Assembly (NCBI RefSeq): GCF_950023065.1
Contig: NC_088677.1
Span: 60,351,469 to 60,415,468 of the forward strand
Origin: Planococcus citri
Lineage: Eukaryota > Arthropoda > Insecta > Hemiptera > Pseudococcidae
Reading direction: 5' to 3'
DNA: 64,000 nt
Position 1 is the first letter of the stretch. Every line of letters begins with the position of its first letter. Below, piece by piece: positions 36,421-47,344 of this stretch. The notes under the pieces are model-generated. The model saw only the letters and a program-made list of their open reading frames with translations. It was not told the DNA's origin and did no database searches. The position numbers were made by a program, and so were the translations under genes.

Positions 36421-38850
36421 AATCCCGGTTAGGATTTTTCGTCCAGTTTAATTCGCAAAATTACCCGCAGATAAAATCAAAACCCAACGTATTTGTGCAA
36501 TCGAGACGCTCCCTCGCCAACATAACAACATCCCTTATACTTACTCGTACAATGATAAATTACTCTACAAATTGTAAACAAGCAAGCCAGGATCAGTTGG
36601 CTGGCGTTATAATCTAGATAATTTCTGCCTCACGTACACACGCCACCTGTCAGCACACTTTTGACGTACTAATGACATGCGCCAAAATAGAACGTACGGG
36701 TATAATACGACTTTTACAGCACAAGACCATGTACGAGTAATACGAGACGAGTACGATGAGTAAATTCGAGCACGTGTGTCGATCCATCTTCGATGCGTTC
36801 GCCAATTTGTACGGTAATTTATTGGTTGCAGATTTGATGTTTTTCTAGAAGGCAAATCCCATAAGGAAACAATGTGACTCTTTAATTTGGTATTCAGTTA
36901 TGAATGCATGTACCTACGTATGAGTTAGAGATATGTAGAATATTTCAAAGTGCAAACTCGTTCTTCTATACAGAAGCTCATTTCTTATTTAAAGTCAACC
37001 TTTATACATGTTTTTCAGTCGTCGAGCATCCAGACGCATAGATCTAGATACATTGCTACAAATGTATGAACTTGCACAGAATGCATAAGATATCGAGAAA
37101 AGATGAAGAGAGCGGGGTAGTGTTAAGGGTAGGTTTTAACAAAACCACCCCTTGTTCATAAATCGAATACAACGTGCAATAAGGAATTGGATCAGACAGG
37201 CACCACCATTGTTCTACAAACCACACATTTGTGTCATATCAGTGTAAAGTTTGTACATTTTTTTGACATATAAGGCATTTTCTCGAACACTTTTTAATCA
37301 CGCTCGATTTTTGCTTTTTCAAAATCTATTCATATCAGATCTTTCAAATTGAAGTTTACTCAGAAAGCGCTTAACGTGATTTTACTCATTTTCAGATGTA
37401 ATACCTCCCTCCCTCTCTCCCTCCCTCCCTCCCTCCTTCCCTCCCTCCCACCTCTTGAGTAAAAAACCAATGTTTACAGTTTTTTAAGCATTACACACTC
37501 ACGTTTCAATTTTTCTAATTGGACTATCATAAACTTATTGTGAACTAATGTTAATCCAGTAGGTAGGTAGCTATGGTACACAGTTATATGCAAATACACG
37601 AAGTGTGTGCGATGATGTAGGTATATGTACTTATTATTTTCTCCTACTGAAATTTGAAAATCGTCGTCATCTTTGTCGTATCCGAAACTCGTACAAGAAC
37701 ATAGAGAGAGGTTTTTCATTGCCTCGAGACGGCTGTTATAAAGGCATTTATGGTACAAGCCTGGCGCATTTAAGCATATACGTACTCGTACGAACTATAC
37801 GAACTGTTCTATAGCATCGTACACATACTACTGTACCATTTAATTGTAATGAATGTTTAATGCGCCATATACATACTATGGTGAATCAAAACCACAACCT
37901 AAAATTCTACGTGCTATATACTGGTACCATTTTAGCCGAACAAACGCGCGCGAAATCTCTTCGCGAAATTTATGACCTTTATTTTTGACGTTGCGAATAA
38001 ACGACACACGCGTTTTCCAATTATTCAACTTGGAAGCTAACTTACGGCACGAGTATTACGGTATAGCTTGCTTTATGGTATGTATTTTCAACTCTAAGTA
38101 GAGATTTTACCCTGGGTTGCAGTTTCTGACGAACGTACCCTGTTCCTCTGGTCTCCTCATACAGCATCTTCTTCGGTGTACAAAACTATGTGACAAGTGT
38201 AAAACGTCTGTAAAAAATAGTCCTCGTGTGGAGAAGTTATTTTAAGTACTTACTTATGTGAGCTAAAGTTGGGGTTAATTTTCGAATTGAAGGACAAATT
38301 GAAATATTAATAATATATTTGTACAGAGTAACAAACTTGAGAAATTTAATGGCATCATTGTTGCCATTGTTGGACATTTTTGAAGGTCGTCGAGAAATTT
38401 GAAGCAAATATTTGTTTCAAGCTTGTCTAAAAATTTATTTGACTTGATGTTTCAATTTTTTTTGGCTTTGAAATACATATTTATGTTCTGGGAAAATGTT
38501 CAAGTTTTTAGAAATCTTTTCTAATAAAACACCAATAAGTAGTGTAATTCTGAAATTATTTATTCATCAATATAATCACGACGTAGGTACCTAATTTATT
38601 TTGCAGTTATTCGAGGAATATTTCTCAAAATTTTTTGCTTACTTATCAAATTATTTTTTTTATTTTATCAAAATTTTCTATTTTTTGATGAAAATTGACA
38701 CAAAAAATTTGTTAGCTATTCTCCTTTTCCAAAAAAGAAATTGAAGACCTCACCTATGTAGTTTTGAATTTTCAAAAATAGGTACATACCATTGTGTAGC
38801 ACAGAAGTTGCATAAATTGATAAACAAATCAAAACGTCGATAACGATCCT
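36421..38850. other. Intron sequence with a CCCT microsatellite, no gene seen
   Basis: The sequence is apparently single-copy to about 38.2 kb, then A/T-rich. A pyrimidine microsatellite of CTCC/CCCT type occupies 37406-37453. No coding motif was found. Confidence 0.45.
37406..37453. repeat. CCCT microsatellite
   Basis: A pure pyrimidine tract of CTCC units with two interruptions, in an otherwise single-copy segment. Confidence 0.9.
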
Positions 38851-40298
38851 GAAAAAACACATTTCTGGTCACATACCCATGTGATCACATTGACAATGGA
38901 GGGTCATTCCACGTCAATTTGACCAAGAAGTGGCAAGAGGGGTCGGCGATTTTTTTGAATTTTTTCCTATGGAAAGACCTTTTGGAGGGATGACCAATGG
39001 CGCAAATCACAGCCCTGTAGCCCTTTTTAAAAGGCTGCTAGGGGGTGTCAAAGTTTTCAGTGAGCTTGAAATATCATCCATTTCAGCAGTGGATATAACT
39101 CGATAACCGCGATACCTACCAAAATGGATTTTTTTCCAATAGGTTGGGGTTTTGAAAAGTTTTTTTGGTGGTATCATAAAAATCAGTGTTGCCACTTTTT
39201 TCGTACGAAAAATTTGCTTGAAAAGTTTCATAACGTAATTTTAATATCGTTCCGACTCTCAAAAATTCTGAAAAAAACATACCATGAACAACTTTTTATG
39301 CTGAACAACATATTAAAAAATTGGAATGACACTCTGTCGAAAAGTCAGTTTAAAAAAATTGAAAGTTTGCAAAAAAATGGGATTTTTTGATTTAATACAT
39401 GGAAAAAAGTTTTGAGTGGTGAAGTTGGCCCATTTGATTCCTATTTTTACGTATCTGTTGAAAAAGTTGAAAAATCCTTTCACTCGATGAAATAAGCTCA
39501 TCACAAAAAAATCAAAATTCGAAAAAATTCAATTTTCAATTCCAAACATCAAAAAAAGTTTAAATTCATTCTGTTGTCTTATTTTGACCTCTTTCTGACG
39601 TATTTCATGAAAAAGTTGATGAAAATCACACTCATAGCCACAAAATTAAAATTCGTTTAATTTTTGAATTTTTTTGAATTTTTATTTTTTTGTGATGAGT
39701 GCATTACATCGGAGTGGAAGGGGTTTTTCAACTTTTAACGAAAACGTGAAAATAGGGGTCAAATGGGTCAACTTCACTAATCAAAACTTTTTTTAAATCG
39801 ACTCTACGAAATAATGCCATCCCAATTTTTTAATATGTTGTTCAGCATGAAAAGTTGTCCATAATAATATATTTTTTTCAGAATTTTTGAGAGTCGGAAC
39901 GATATGAAAACAACGTTTTGAAACTTTTCAAGCTAATTTTTCGTACGAAAAAAAGTGGCAACACTGATTTTTATGATACCACCAAAAAAACTTTTCAAAA
40001 CCCCAACCTATTGGAAAAAATCCATTTTGGTAGGTATCGCGGTTATCGAGTAATCCACTGCTGAAATGGATGATATTTCAAGCTCACTGAAAACTTTGAC
40101 ATCCCCTAGCAGCCTTTTAAAAAGGGCTGCAGGGCTGTGATTTGCGCCATTGGTCGTCCTTTCAAAAGGTCTTTCCATAGGAAAAAATTCAAAAAAATCG
40201 CCGACCCCTCTTGCCACTTCTTGATAAAATTGACGTGGAATGACCCTCATGGAAAAACACATTTCTGGTCACATATGTGACCACATTGACATTTGAGT
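38851..40298 (+). repeat. 46-bp direct repeats flanking the foldback element
   Basis: Both flanks carry AAAACACATTTCTGGTCACA, then a TGTGATCACATTGACA-like stretch, with a few differences and a small gap. The simplest reading is a two-unit tandem host repeat that received the element between units, rather than a 46-bp target duplication. Confidence 0.8.
38899..40248. mobile_element. 1.35 kb foldback element with ~0.6 kb inverted arms
   Basis: The ends are inverted copies of GAGGGTCATTCCACGTCAAT, and the two halves continue to match in inverted order for most of their length, past GCGCCATTGG and ATATTAAAAAATTGG. The centre is near 39.66 kb. No coding frame conserves known domains. ATG stands on both sides of the element, a possible 3-bp target duplication. 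The insertion interrupts two tandem host copies of a ~46-bp sequence at 38851-38898 and 40249-40298. Confidence 0.88.
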
Positions 40299-42560
40299 CA
40301 ATTTTGACGTAATTTTCCGAAAAAAATTCTCAAGATCTAAAAATGTGTATTTAAGGAGGTAAAATTTTGGAAATTTTTTTCCACATCATGTTCGGACTAC
40401 CAACAGAGAGACATTTTCGATGTAAGTGAGAAAAATGTATGTTTTGAGCCTAAATACTTATAGAAAAAAAACCTCTATCGAGCTCTGAAGATTCTTTTTC
40501 TATATGATATTCAAAAGATAAGACGTAGGTACGTACTTATTTTGACTCGAACGAGAAAAAGGGAATTTTTCGGAATTTTTACAAAATTTTTCGATATGTA
40601 CGTTTGGGTCTTGGGTCTTTGAAAATGTAGGTACTTAAACCAGTTTGAAGATCTCAAACTAAAAACTAAGCAAATGTGGCCTGGTATGATAGACCTACTC
40701 ACCTCTTCCCTCAAGCAACTTGAAACTGAGAGAATTTCATTTCCAATAACATTCTTTAAAAAATAAGTACCTACTCTGTTAATTGAAAAACTTTCCAAGT
40801 TGAAAATATCTCTATTAGTTATGGAAGATACCTACTTATTAAGCTCGATGACAAACCCGTATTCACAAGGGAAAATAAAGGGAAAAACAGAATTCAAGGG
40901 TATTTATGGTTCGAAAGACAACTTATTCAAGGTCATGCCTTTACTAACACAACTTACAATACTTCCCCTCTTTTATTTTTGAGAAGAAATTCGACCACAA
41001 CTAAACACCTAATTACTACGCCTCTATTTTCGAGTTAAAAGTAAAACACTATAAACGTTTAAAAACACGATATCAAAGAACCAAGAGGGTTTATTCCTCT
41101 TCTACCTTTTTTCTCGCTATCCCTTTCTTTTTCTTTTTTCCCAGTAAAATCGCAAGCAGAACCGACCTGTTGCTCGGTTATCGTTCGTATAACTATATAC
41201 GCGTATATAAAAGAAACAAAACTAAACTTTGGTAAAAGTTTTTCCATAGCAAATCTCGCTTTGTTTGTACGCGATGCGAAGCTCTTAGATTACACGATAA
41301 GATTTTACCGCAGCATCGATCACTTGAACGCGTTCGGCGGCGCTGATTTCAGGCAGAAAATATTCTTCTCGAGACGTATACTATATTTTACTCGTCAGCG
41401 TTAGTTGGTAAAAAAAAAAAGCCAATCCATCCAAGCTTTTATCAAGTCAAACAATAAAATGAACGGAAAATTAGGATAAGGAAGTAGGAAGAGGGGCGTC
41501 GAGTTATTGAAAACTCTATTAACTTACGGTATGGTTGCATGGGGAGGGAGACGTGTAGTCTCGTTTCCATCCTTACCCTACGTATTTATATCTTAGGTAA
41601 GCATATCGGAGTACGCAGCATATGAGAGACGAGATGAACAGTTGGAGGCGGCGGAGGAGCGGTTGAGAGATCGACGATTTTCGCTCTCTTCAATAAGTCA
41701 TATAATTGTTATATTCTATTAAAAAACTTTTACCCTTCGAACATACCTAGAGTAAGTACAGTTGCAGTAGTACTAGTATAGTGAAGTTTAGAAGTGGAAC
41801 TTTATTCCCCAGTCTGTTGAAAGTCACCCAAGGATATCGGCAAGTTCTTTCAACTTAATGCTTCGTATGTATGTAGACTATATAGATATATACGCTCTAA
41901 CGTCATCTAAACTGAAAACCGATATACTTTAAAACGATCACAAACTTTCGTTTCGGCGAAGAAGAATAATTGAAAAGACGGTAACTGTTTCAAACTAAAA
42001 TACTCGTAGGGCTTAAGGGAACGACGAAAAGTTTTCGTCCATTCGTATAGAGATATACTTACTTACTAGCTCACGGAGAAGAAGAGACTCTGCGCTGCAG
42101 CCGTATTTAAATATTAGCTTCCGAGAGTCTCGGCGGCTAAATCTCAAATGTACTTCAACGAGGCTTAAAATATAAACGGTCATAAAACGTTGCCGTCTAC
42201 GTTGTGCATATCTTTTCGATGGAAATAAAACTGTCGAGGTGAAAACATCTCAACTTTACGCCTTTAAACGTCGATTAAACTAAAAATACCTAACAAATCC
42301 CTCGAGGACTTCGTATTATTAAGGTATTTTATTCTAACGTTTTTCCACAAAATTGAATATTTTCTTCTAAAGGCCTCCCTTTCTACCCTCCCTCCTTGTC
42401 ATATCCTGTTCCCTCTTTTTTTACTGCTACAACAAAACAAAAAGTTACTGCCGAGTCTCCGAGGTAATAATTCACGACACAAAGTTTTTACTATGTTAGA
42501 ATATCGTTTTAGGTTTCTCTTTCCTTTACAACAGTTTCCCTCCTAAGTTATACTTATGCT
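40299..42560. other. Intron sequence, no gene seen
   Basis: The sequence is A/T-rich to about 41.0 kb, then higher-complexity and apparently single-copy from 41.0 to 42.5 kb, with many CpG and TAC/GTA steps. No exon was recognised on either strand. Confidence 0.45.
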
Positions 42561-44420
42561 AAAAACCGCACCGAACGTTGTAAAAAAAAATGTAACAAAA
42601 TTTTCCCCAGTAAAAAATATGAAAACGATGAAAAAGTCAGGTACCTAGTTTCAACTCTTGTTGTAGGTACTTTTCGGCCATCGACTTTGATTAGATAAAC
42701 GTTTCTACGCTGAGAGCAAATTTGATGGTATGAGATTAAGATGTTGGAAAAAATCGTCATTTTTTTTCGTACTTACACGTGTTAGTTTTTGCTCAAAATA
42801 TCTCAAAACCAAAATCTCCCAAAAATAAACGCATCGAACTGGTGAAAAATTTGATGCTCTGCCATATTTTGTTTCCCTTGTTTTTTTATGGGGCCCTTGG
42901 GTTTATCCTAAAATTCGATTGGGTATCTGTGATGAAAAAATTGCATTCTCCGCAGAGCATGATTTTTCAGTCCAAGTTGTCATATTAAAGCTCCACAAAA
43001 ACATGCAGTCAGAACACTTTTAAAATTTTGATCAATCATTATCCTATTAACTACGAAAAAATTATTTCACAAAAATGGGAAATTTTCCAAAAAAAAAAAA
43101 TACAGACTATTATGATTGATTTTATTTTTCTTCGCTTTTTCAATTTTTTGAGAGTCTCACACAAAAGAACAGAAATACTTAATCTGTGGGGAACAAGAGG
43201 AGTTTCTTAAGAGAATTTTATAAGAATTCTGACCCATGAAATGTAAAATTTTTGGATAAATTGGATTTTTAAAATTTTGTTTCTTGTTTGACTCGAAATC
43301 CTTCAGAAATGGACAAAAAAATCTCTCTCAGCTACCCAAAAAATATTGGTCGTCATATATGAGCTTCCCAAACTTGATAGAAAAAATAATAAAAACAATT
43401 TTTTGAAAATTGAAAAAAACCTAGTTTTTCCTATGATTAATTCTCAAGAGGGAAGTATCCTGATTCGTGGGGGAAAAATTGTCCTGGACAAAGCTAAATC
43501 CAAAGAAAATGCAAAAATACGTCACCAACTAAAATTTCAGGTAGTGGAGTGTATTTTTCAATTTTTAGAAAATGTTGAAAAATCAGAAATGGAAAAAACA
43601 AAAATTTTGCTGAATTGGTCTCATATGTAAGTAAGACTCTCCACATCAGTTGGAAAGTGTTTAGAACCGTTTTAAATATCTCTGGAGTTTCCATGCAGAT
43701 TTTTGAGAGTTGAAATTTCCACAAAATTTTCCACATGAAAGTTGAGCAGTTTTCATGACTTTTTTTGAAAATCTGAAAGTTTCAAAATATTTCTGGAAGC
43801 TCCAGGATGGTTTGAAACCATATCTAATCTACTAATCATGTTGAAATTAAGGTAAAATGAAATTTCACCCCTGCTATTTCATCGGGCAAAATTTTATGCA
43901 AATTTTCAACTTTCAAAAATTTTCTGGAGACTCCAGAACTGCCCAAAACAGCTTAAAACTGTGTCCAATCCATTCGAGAAGTCAAAAAAAATTAAAGGTA
44001 AAATTTTGTTGTTTTTTTTTTAATTTTTGGCCAATTGATTTGTATAAATTCGTCAAAAATCTAAAAATACATTTTAGTTTCTGAAATTTTGGCCGATCGA
44101 TTCAAAAAATTGTTCTACTCATTGGAATATCTTCCTTGCGAGGAATATTGGCTTCGCGGAAAATTAACGTTGAATAAAGAATTTAAAAAGTTTCTCCTAC
44201 AAGTTAGTTTTTTAAAAGTTTAAATTTTCAGGTAGGTATATTTGGTTAGGTCTTCGATTTAGCCCATTTACATCAGATAGGTAACATTCCCATTCTACAT
44301 AGCATCTTTGGCTGACTACGTTGGAAAAATTTACAATTTTTCGCAAACTCGTTGAAAAATTTATTGTATCTAGTTGTTTTTACGGAAAAAAACGAAAAGT
44401 AAGAAAAAAACTTTTTTGCC
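42561..44420. repeat. Dispersed GGAGGCTCCAG repeat family, degenerate copies
   Basis: A/T-rich sequence with recurring blocks such as TTTCTGGAGACTCCAGAACT and TGAAATTTCACC that also occur near 47.0-47.16, 54.9-55.15 and 62.9-64.0 kb. The clearest copy here is at 43650-44070. Boundaries cannot be set by eye. Confidence 0.45.
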
Positions 44421-45518
44421 AGGTTAGCGAAGCGCTACGATACTTTAACGTGATTTAACGTCTGTATGTGCGAGGTCAGTGTAAACTCGACGCTAATAAA
44501 TTGACGTCGTTTATTTACTCAAAAAAGGGTCATCTCTTTGAGGTAATGCGCTCGCTGTCGCCTGCTTCGTGTATAACGAGTTACTATATTATGATGATGA
44601 AAATTCACCGTGGCTTTATTATTTGTGTATACGTAACGAGAATAATTAGTCTTATGTGTTGTTTCATATGTAAGCACTGGAGACACCCCCTTCTCCTTCC
44701 CTTTCACTCTGTCTCTCTTCTCGTCCCGCAACCCATATTTGGTGATCTGGTTAGGTATAACTGCATTGTGCATTATCATCTTTTACTCGGTGATTATTTC
44801 GACTCGAAGGGATTTTAAGTCTTGGGTTTCTCGAGAGATGAGGTACAAAATGACGTCGTGCTTGAGGTGTGGAAATGCGTTAAGCTCTCAGAATTAATAC
44901 GATTTCATGGAACCTATATTATTTTATAACCTTTTGGTTTCTCAGCCAACGATTTTGCTCTTTTTTTTACCAGACCAGAGCATAAGGATCCAAAAGGTAT
45001 AGGCTAAAAAAAAATTCAGTATTAAATTTTCCAAAGTTTACTTTAGCTTCAACTCAGCCTGTTTTGGGGGGAATGATCCAGTTACAATAAAAGATATTAT
45101 GTGAGATTCTGCGTCCACTCAGGCAATTGTTATCAGAATCCAATACCACCTCTGAAGTTCTCTACTGAGCGGTTGAATGTGCAAATCACTTATTCTTGGG
45201 AATAAATTCCTGTTTTGAAAATGTTTTCTTCTCAAACATGTCGCATTAATTCACCCAATAGCAGAAGATATCATTTTTGAGATTGAGAAAATACGTATTT
45301 TGAAATGAAGTAGTCCCAATTTTTCAGTCATTATTACCAATTTTGAAAGCCTAAAAAATTTTGTATTCAAGTTTTTAGCTATTTACTTACTTGATTTTTT
45401 TATACCTATTGGCCATAAAACCTTTTTTGCAAGTAGTTTATTTACGACAAATTAAAAGCACGCGTGAATCATGAACAAATTAACTTACTCATTAAGACGT
45501 TATCTCTTTTTTATAACT

Positions 45519-45560
45519 GGAATTTGTACTCACCTGAAACAAAAACGAAAATAAATTGTT
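45519..45560 (-). promoter_or_regulatory. Recursive (zero-length exon) splice site in the upstream intron
   Basis: Read on the minus strand, the sequence is CGTTTTTGTTTCAG^GTGAGT, with more T-rich sequence upstream. This is a near-ideal polypyrimidine tract and 3' splice site joined directly to a consensus 5' splice site, with the junction between 45534 and 45533. That is the defining structure of ratchet-point recursive splice sites, known from long Drosophila introns. The strand agrees with the IgSF gene. Used in this way it would remove upstream intron sequence (at least 18.5 kb in this window), regenerate a donor, and then remove 26,692 nt down to the acceptor at 18842. Use in vivo is inference. 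Confidence 0.6.
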
Positions 45561-45602
45561 AATTTAGTGAATTAATTCACATTAGAATACATAATATTAT
45601 TC

Positions 45603-46150
45603 AGCAAAAAAGGAGCTGATGCAGCCAGTGTAGTCACCGGATTCCCACCTATTGACATCATCATCAATGAAAGAAGTATCCTCTGGTTACTAAAACACCA
45701 AAAACCACACCAACTGGGATACCCCTCACTCCCATGGCCAGGAGGCAAGGGATGCCAGTTACTTGTGTTATATCGAGCTCACTCCATAATTCTATGGCAA
45801 GAATGGCGGACAAAATATCGCTACATCCCACCGACCATTGATACCAAACATTAATAATCTACTGTCAATCAGAGTACTTAACTTCTGACTGGGAATGGAC
45901 ATGGGTGCCTCAATTATTTCTTACACAAATTCAATAAAAGAAACTCGCCGAAATGTCCTCATGATGACAACCCAGAAGGCATACAGCACGTGAAACTTCT
46001 ATATCAACTTTTTGATGAAAACCATCCACCAGATCTATACTTATCTCAAGAAGTCGACGTACATAATCCAGACGCAACCCGGCATTCATGAAAGCAACTA
46101 CTCCCAAACTGTGGGAAATTGAGAAAGCTGCAGAAATCAGACTACCTCTA
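45603..46150 (+). pseudogene. Decayed non-LTR retrotransposon: C-terminal reverse-transcriptase fragment
   Basis: Frame 45603-45854 reads with ASVVTGFPPIDIIINERS near its start and ends WQEWRTKYRYIP before a stop. This resembles the region after the polymerase domain in Jockey/R1-type ORF2 proteins, where an AS..V.AG..PID....ER pattern and a W...W segment are usual. In another frame from about 45935, FLHKFNKRNSPKCP is followed by an EGIQHV-like stretch, the position of the usual C-terminal Cys/His motif; part of that motif is lost. At least one frame change and several stops separate the pieces, so it is a dead fragment. The 5' part is missing, and no poly-A tail is clear. Confidence 0.7.
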
Positions 46151-46298
46151 ACTCATCCTCAAAAGTAAGTCAATTACATAGGTACCTATTCACTGTATTC
46201 CTCCCAAAACAAGTATCCAAACTGTAAATGTACGCACACATCTTAGTAGTGAGTTTTGGTAGTGAAATAGGGGATCTCAATTCGCAAAAGTCATAGTA

Positions 46299-47344
46299 CA
46301 GTGGAAATCCCTTATAATGAGATTGGTTAGTACGAGATTTTGGATGCAACGAGCAAAATGCTTGGTCCCAAGCACAACTCCATTTAAACATGTACATACA
46401 ATATGGTGAGTCCCTCGGTGGCGTAGTAGGTAGAGCCGCGGACCTCCGTTCACGAGGTACCCAGTTCAAACCCAGCTACAGAGGCAAGCTTGTGCGTGTA
46501 ATTAAAAAATCTTTCGTGCAATTATCAACATTACACGCCAAGTACCATGGGACTACCAGTTTAGCCGAGCTAACAGTTAATGCACGCCATCTGTTAGCAG
46601 AATCAAAAAGCTGAAACTGGTTCGAGCGTCTATAGAGGTCAACACTGAGGAGCTCAGGGTCTCTAAACTACCCGGCTAGCTCCAAGGTGCTTGTGTAGAT
46701 GTCACTAGAAAGCAACGGGAAACTACTAGTGGAAGCTCGAAAACAACGTCGATTCCCTAGAATAATCGCAGTGGCAATAGGCATACACCTCACCCTATTA
46801 GGGTACCACAAAAATGTGATTTCCAATGTCCTGTAAAGGATAAGGAACCACGACGACGACAATATGGTACCTGTTACAACGAGCTCATTTATAACGAGGA
46901 ATCCGGATAGTACAAGCTGAAATTCTTGAAATTTGGTTCTTTTTATTGTTTTTTCTTCCGCTTATAACGAGTGTTCATGCAGAAAACATTCATTAAATCC
47001 CAAATTTCAGCTTTATAAATTAATTTGGTAAAATTTTGAAATTCAGACAGATTTTGTGGCATTTTTTTAAAAGCAGAACTTTTTGAAAAGCTTCTGAAGG
47101 CTCTAGAACTGCTCAAAGGATTTGAAACTGTTTCCAATCGATTTTACTAGTCAAAAACAGTAATAAAATTGAAATTTTTTTTTTGCTACAAGTGTTACGA
47201 GTACATATCATTTATAACAAGAAGCTCGTTATATTCGGTTATTACAAGATACTCGTTATAATGCAATACCTTTTAGTACGAGAGACCGGATACAATGAGC
47301 AAAATGTCTGGTCCCTTCAATCTCATTGTAAGCGATTTCCACTG
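46299..47344. mobile_element. Pogo/Tigger-like TIR element (non-autonomous) carrying a SINE
   Basis: The ends are inverted copies of CAGTGGAAATC(G/C)CTTA, matching for about 28 bases. TA precedes the left end; TT follows the right end, perhaps a mutated TA. The interior repeats CGTTATAACGAG-like motifs, as is usual near the ends of pogo/Tigger elements. Subterminal direct repeats TTAGTACGAGA and ACGAGCAAAATG also occur at both ends. No transposase frame remains. A SINE sits at 46408-46858. Confidence 0.75.
46408..46858 (+). mobile_element. tRNA-derived SINE, copy 2, with 10-bp target duplication
   Basis: The head has the A-box-like TGGCGTAGTAGG and a diverged B box CAGTTCAAACCC. The target duplication ACAATATGGT is at 46398-46407 and 46859-46868. 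The 3' half shares AATAATCGCAGTGGCAATAG, GGGTACCACAAAAATG and the GTCCTGTAAAGGAT hairpin region with copy 1, and ends in a short GAC repeat tail. Length is 451 bp. Confidence 0.93.
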
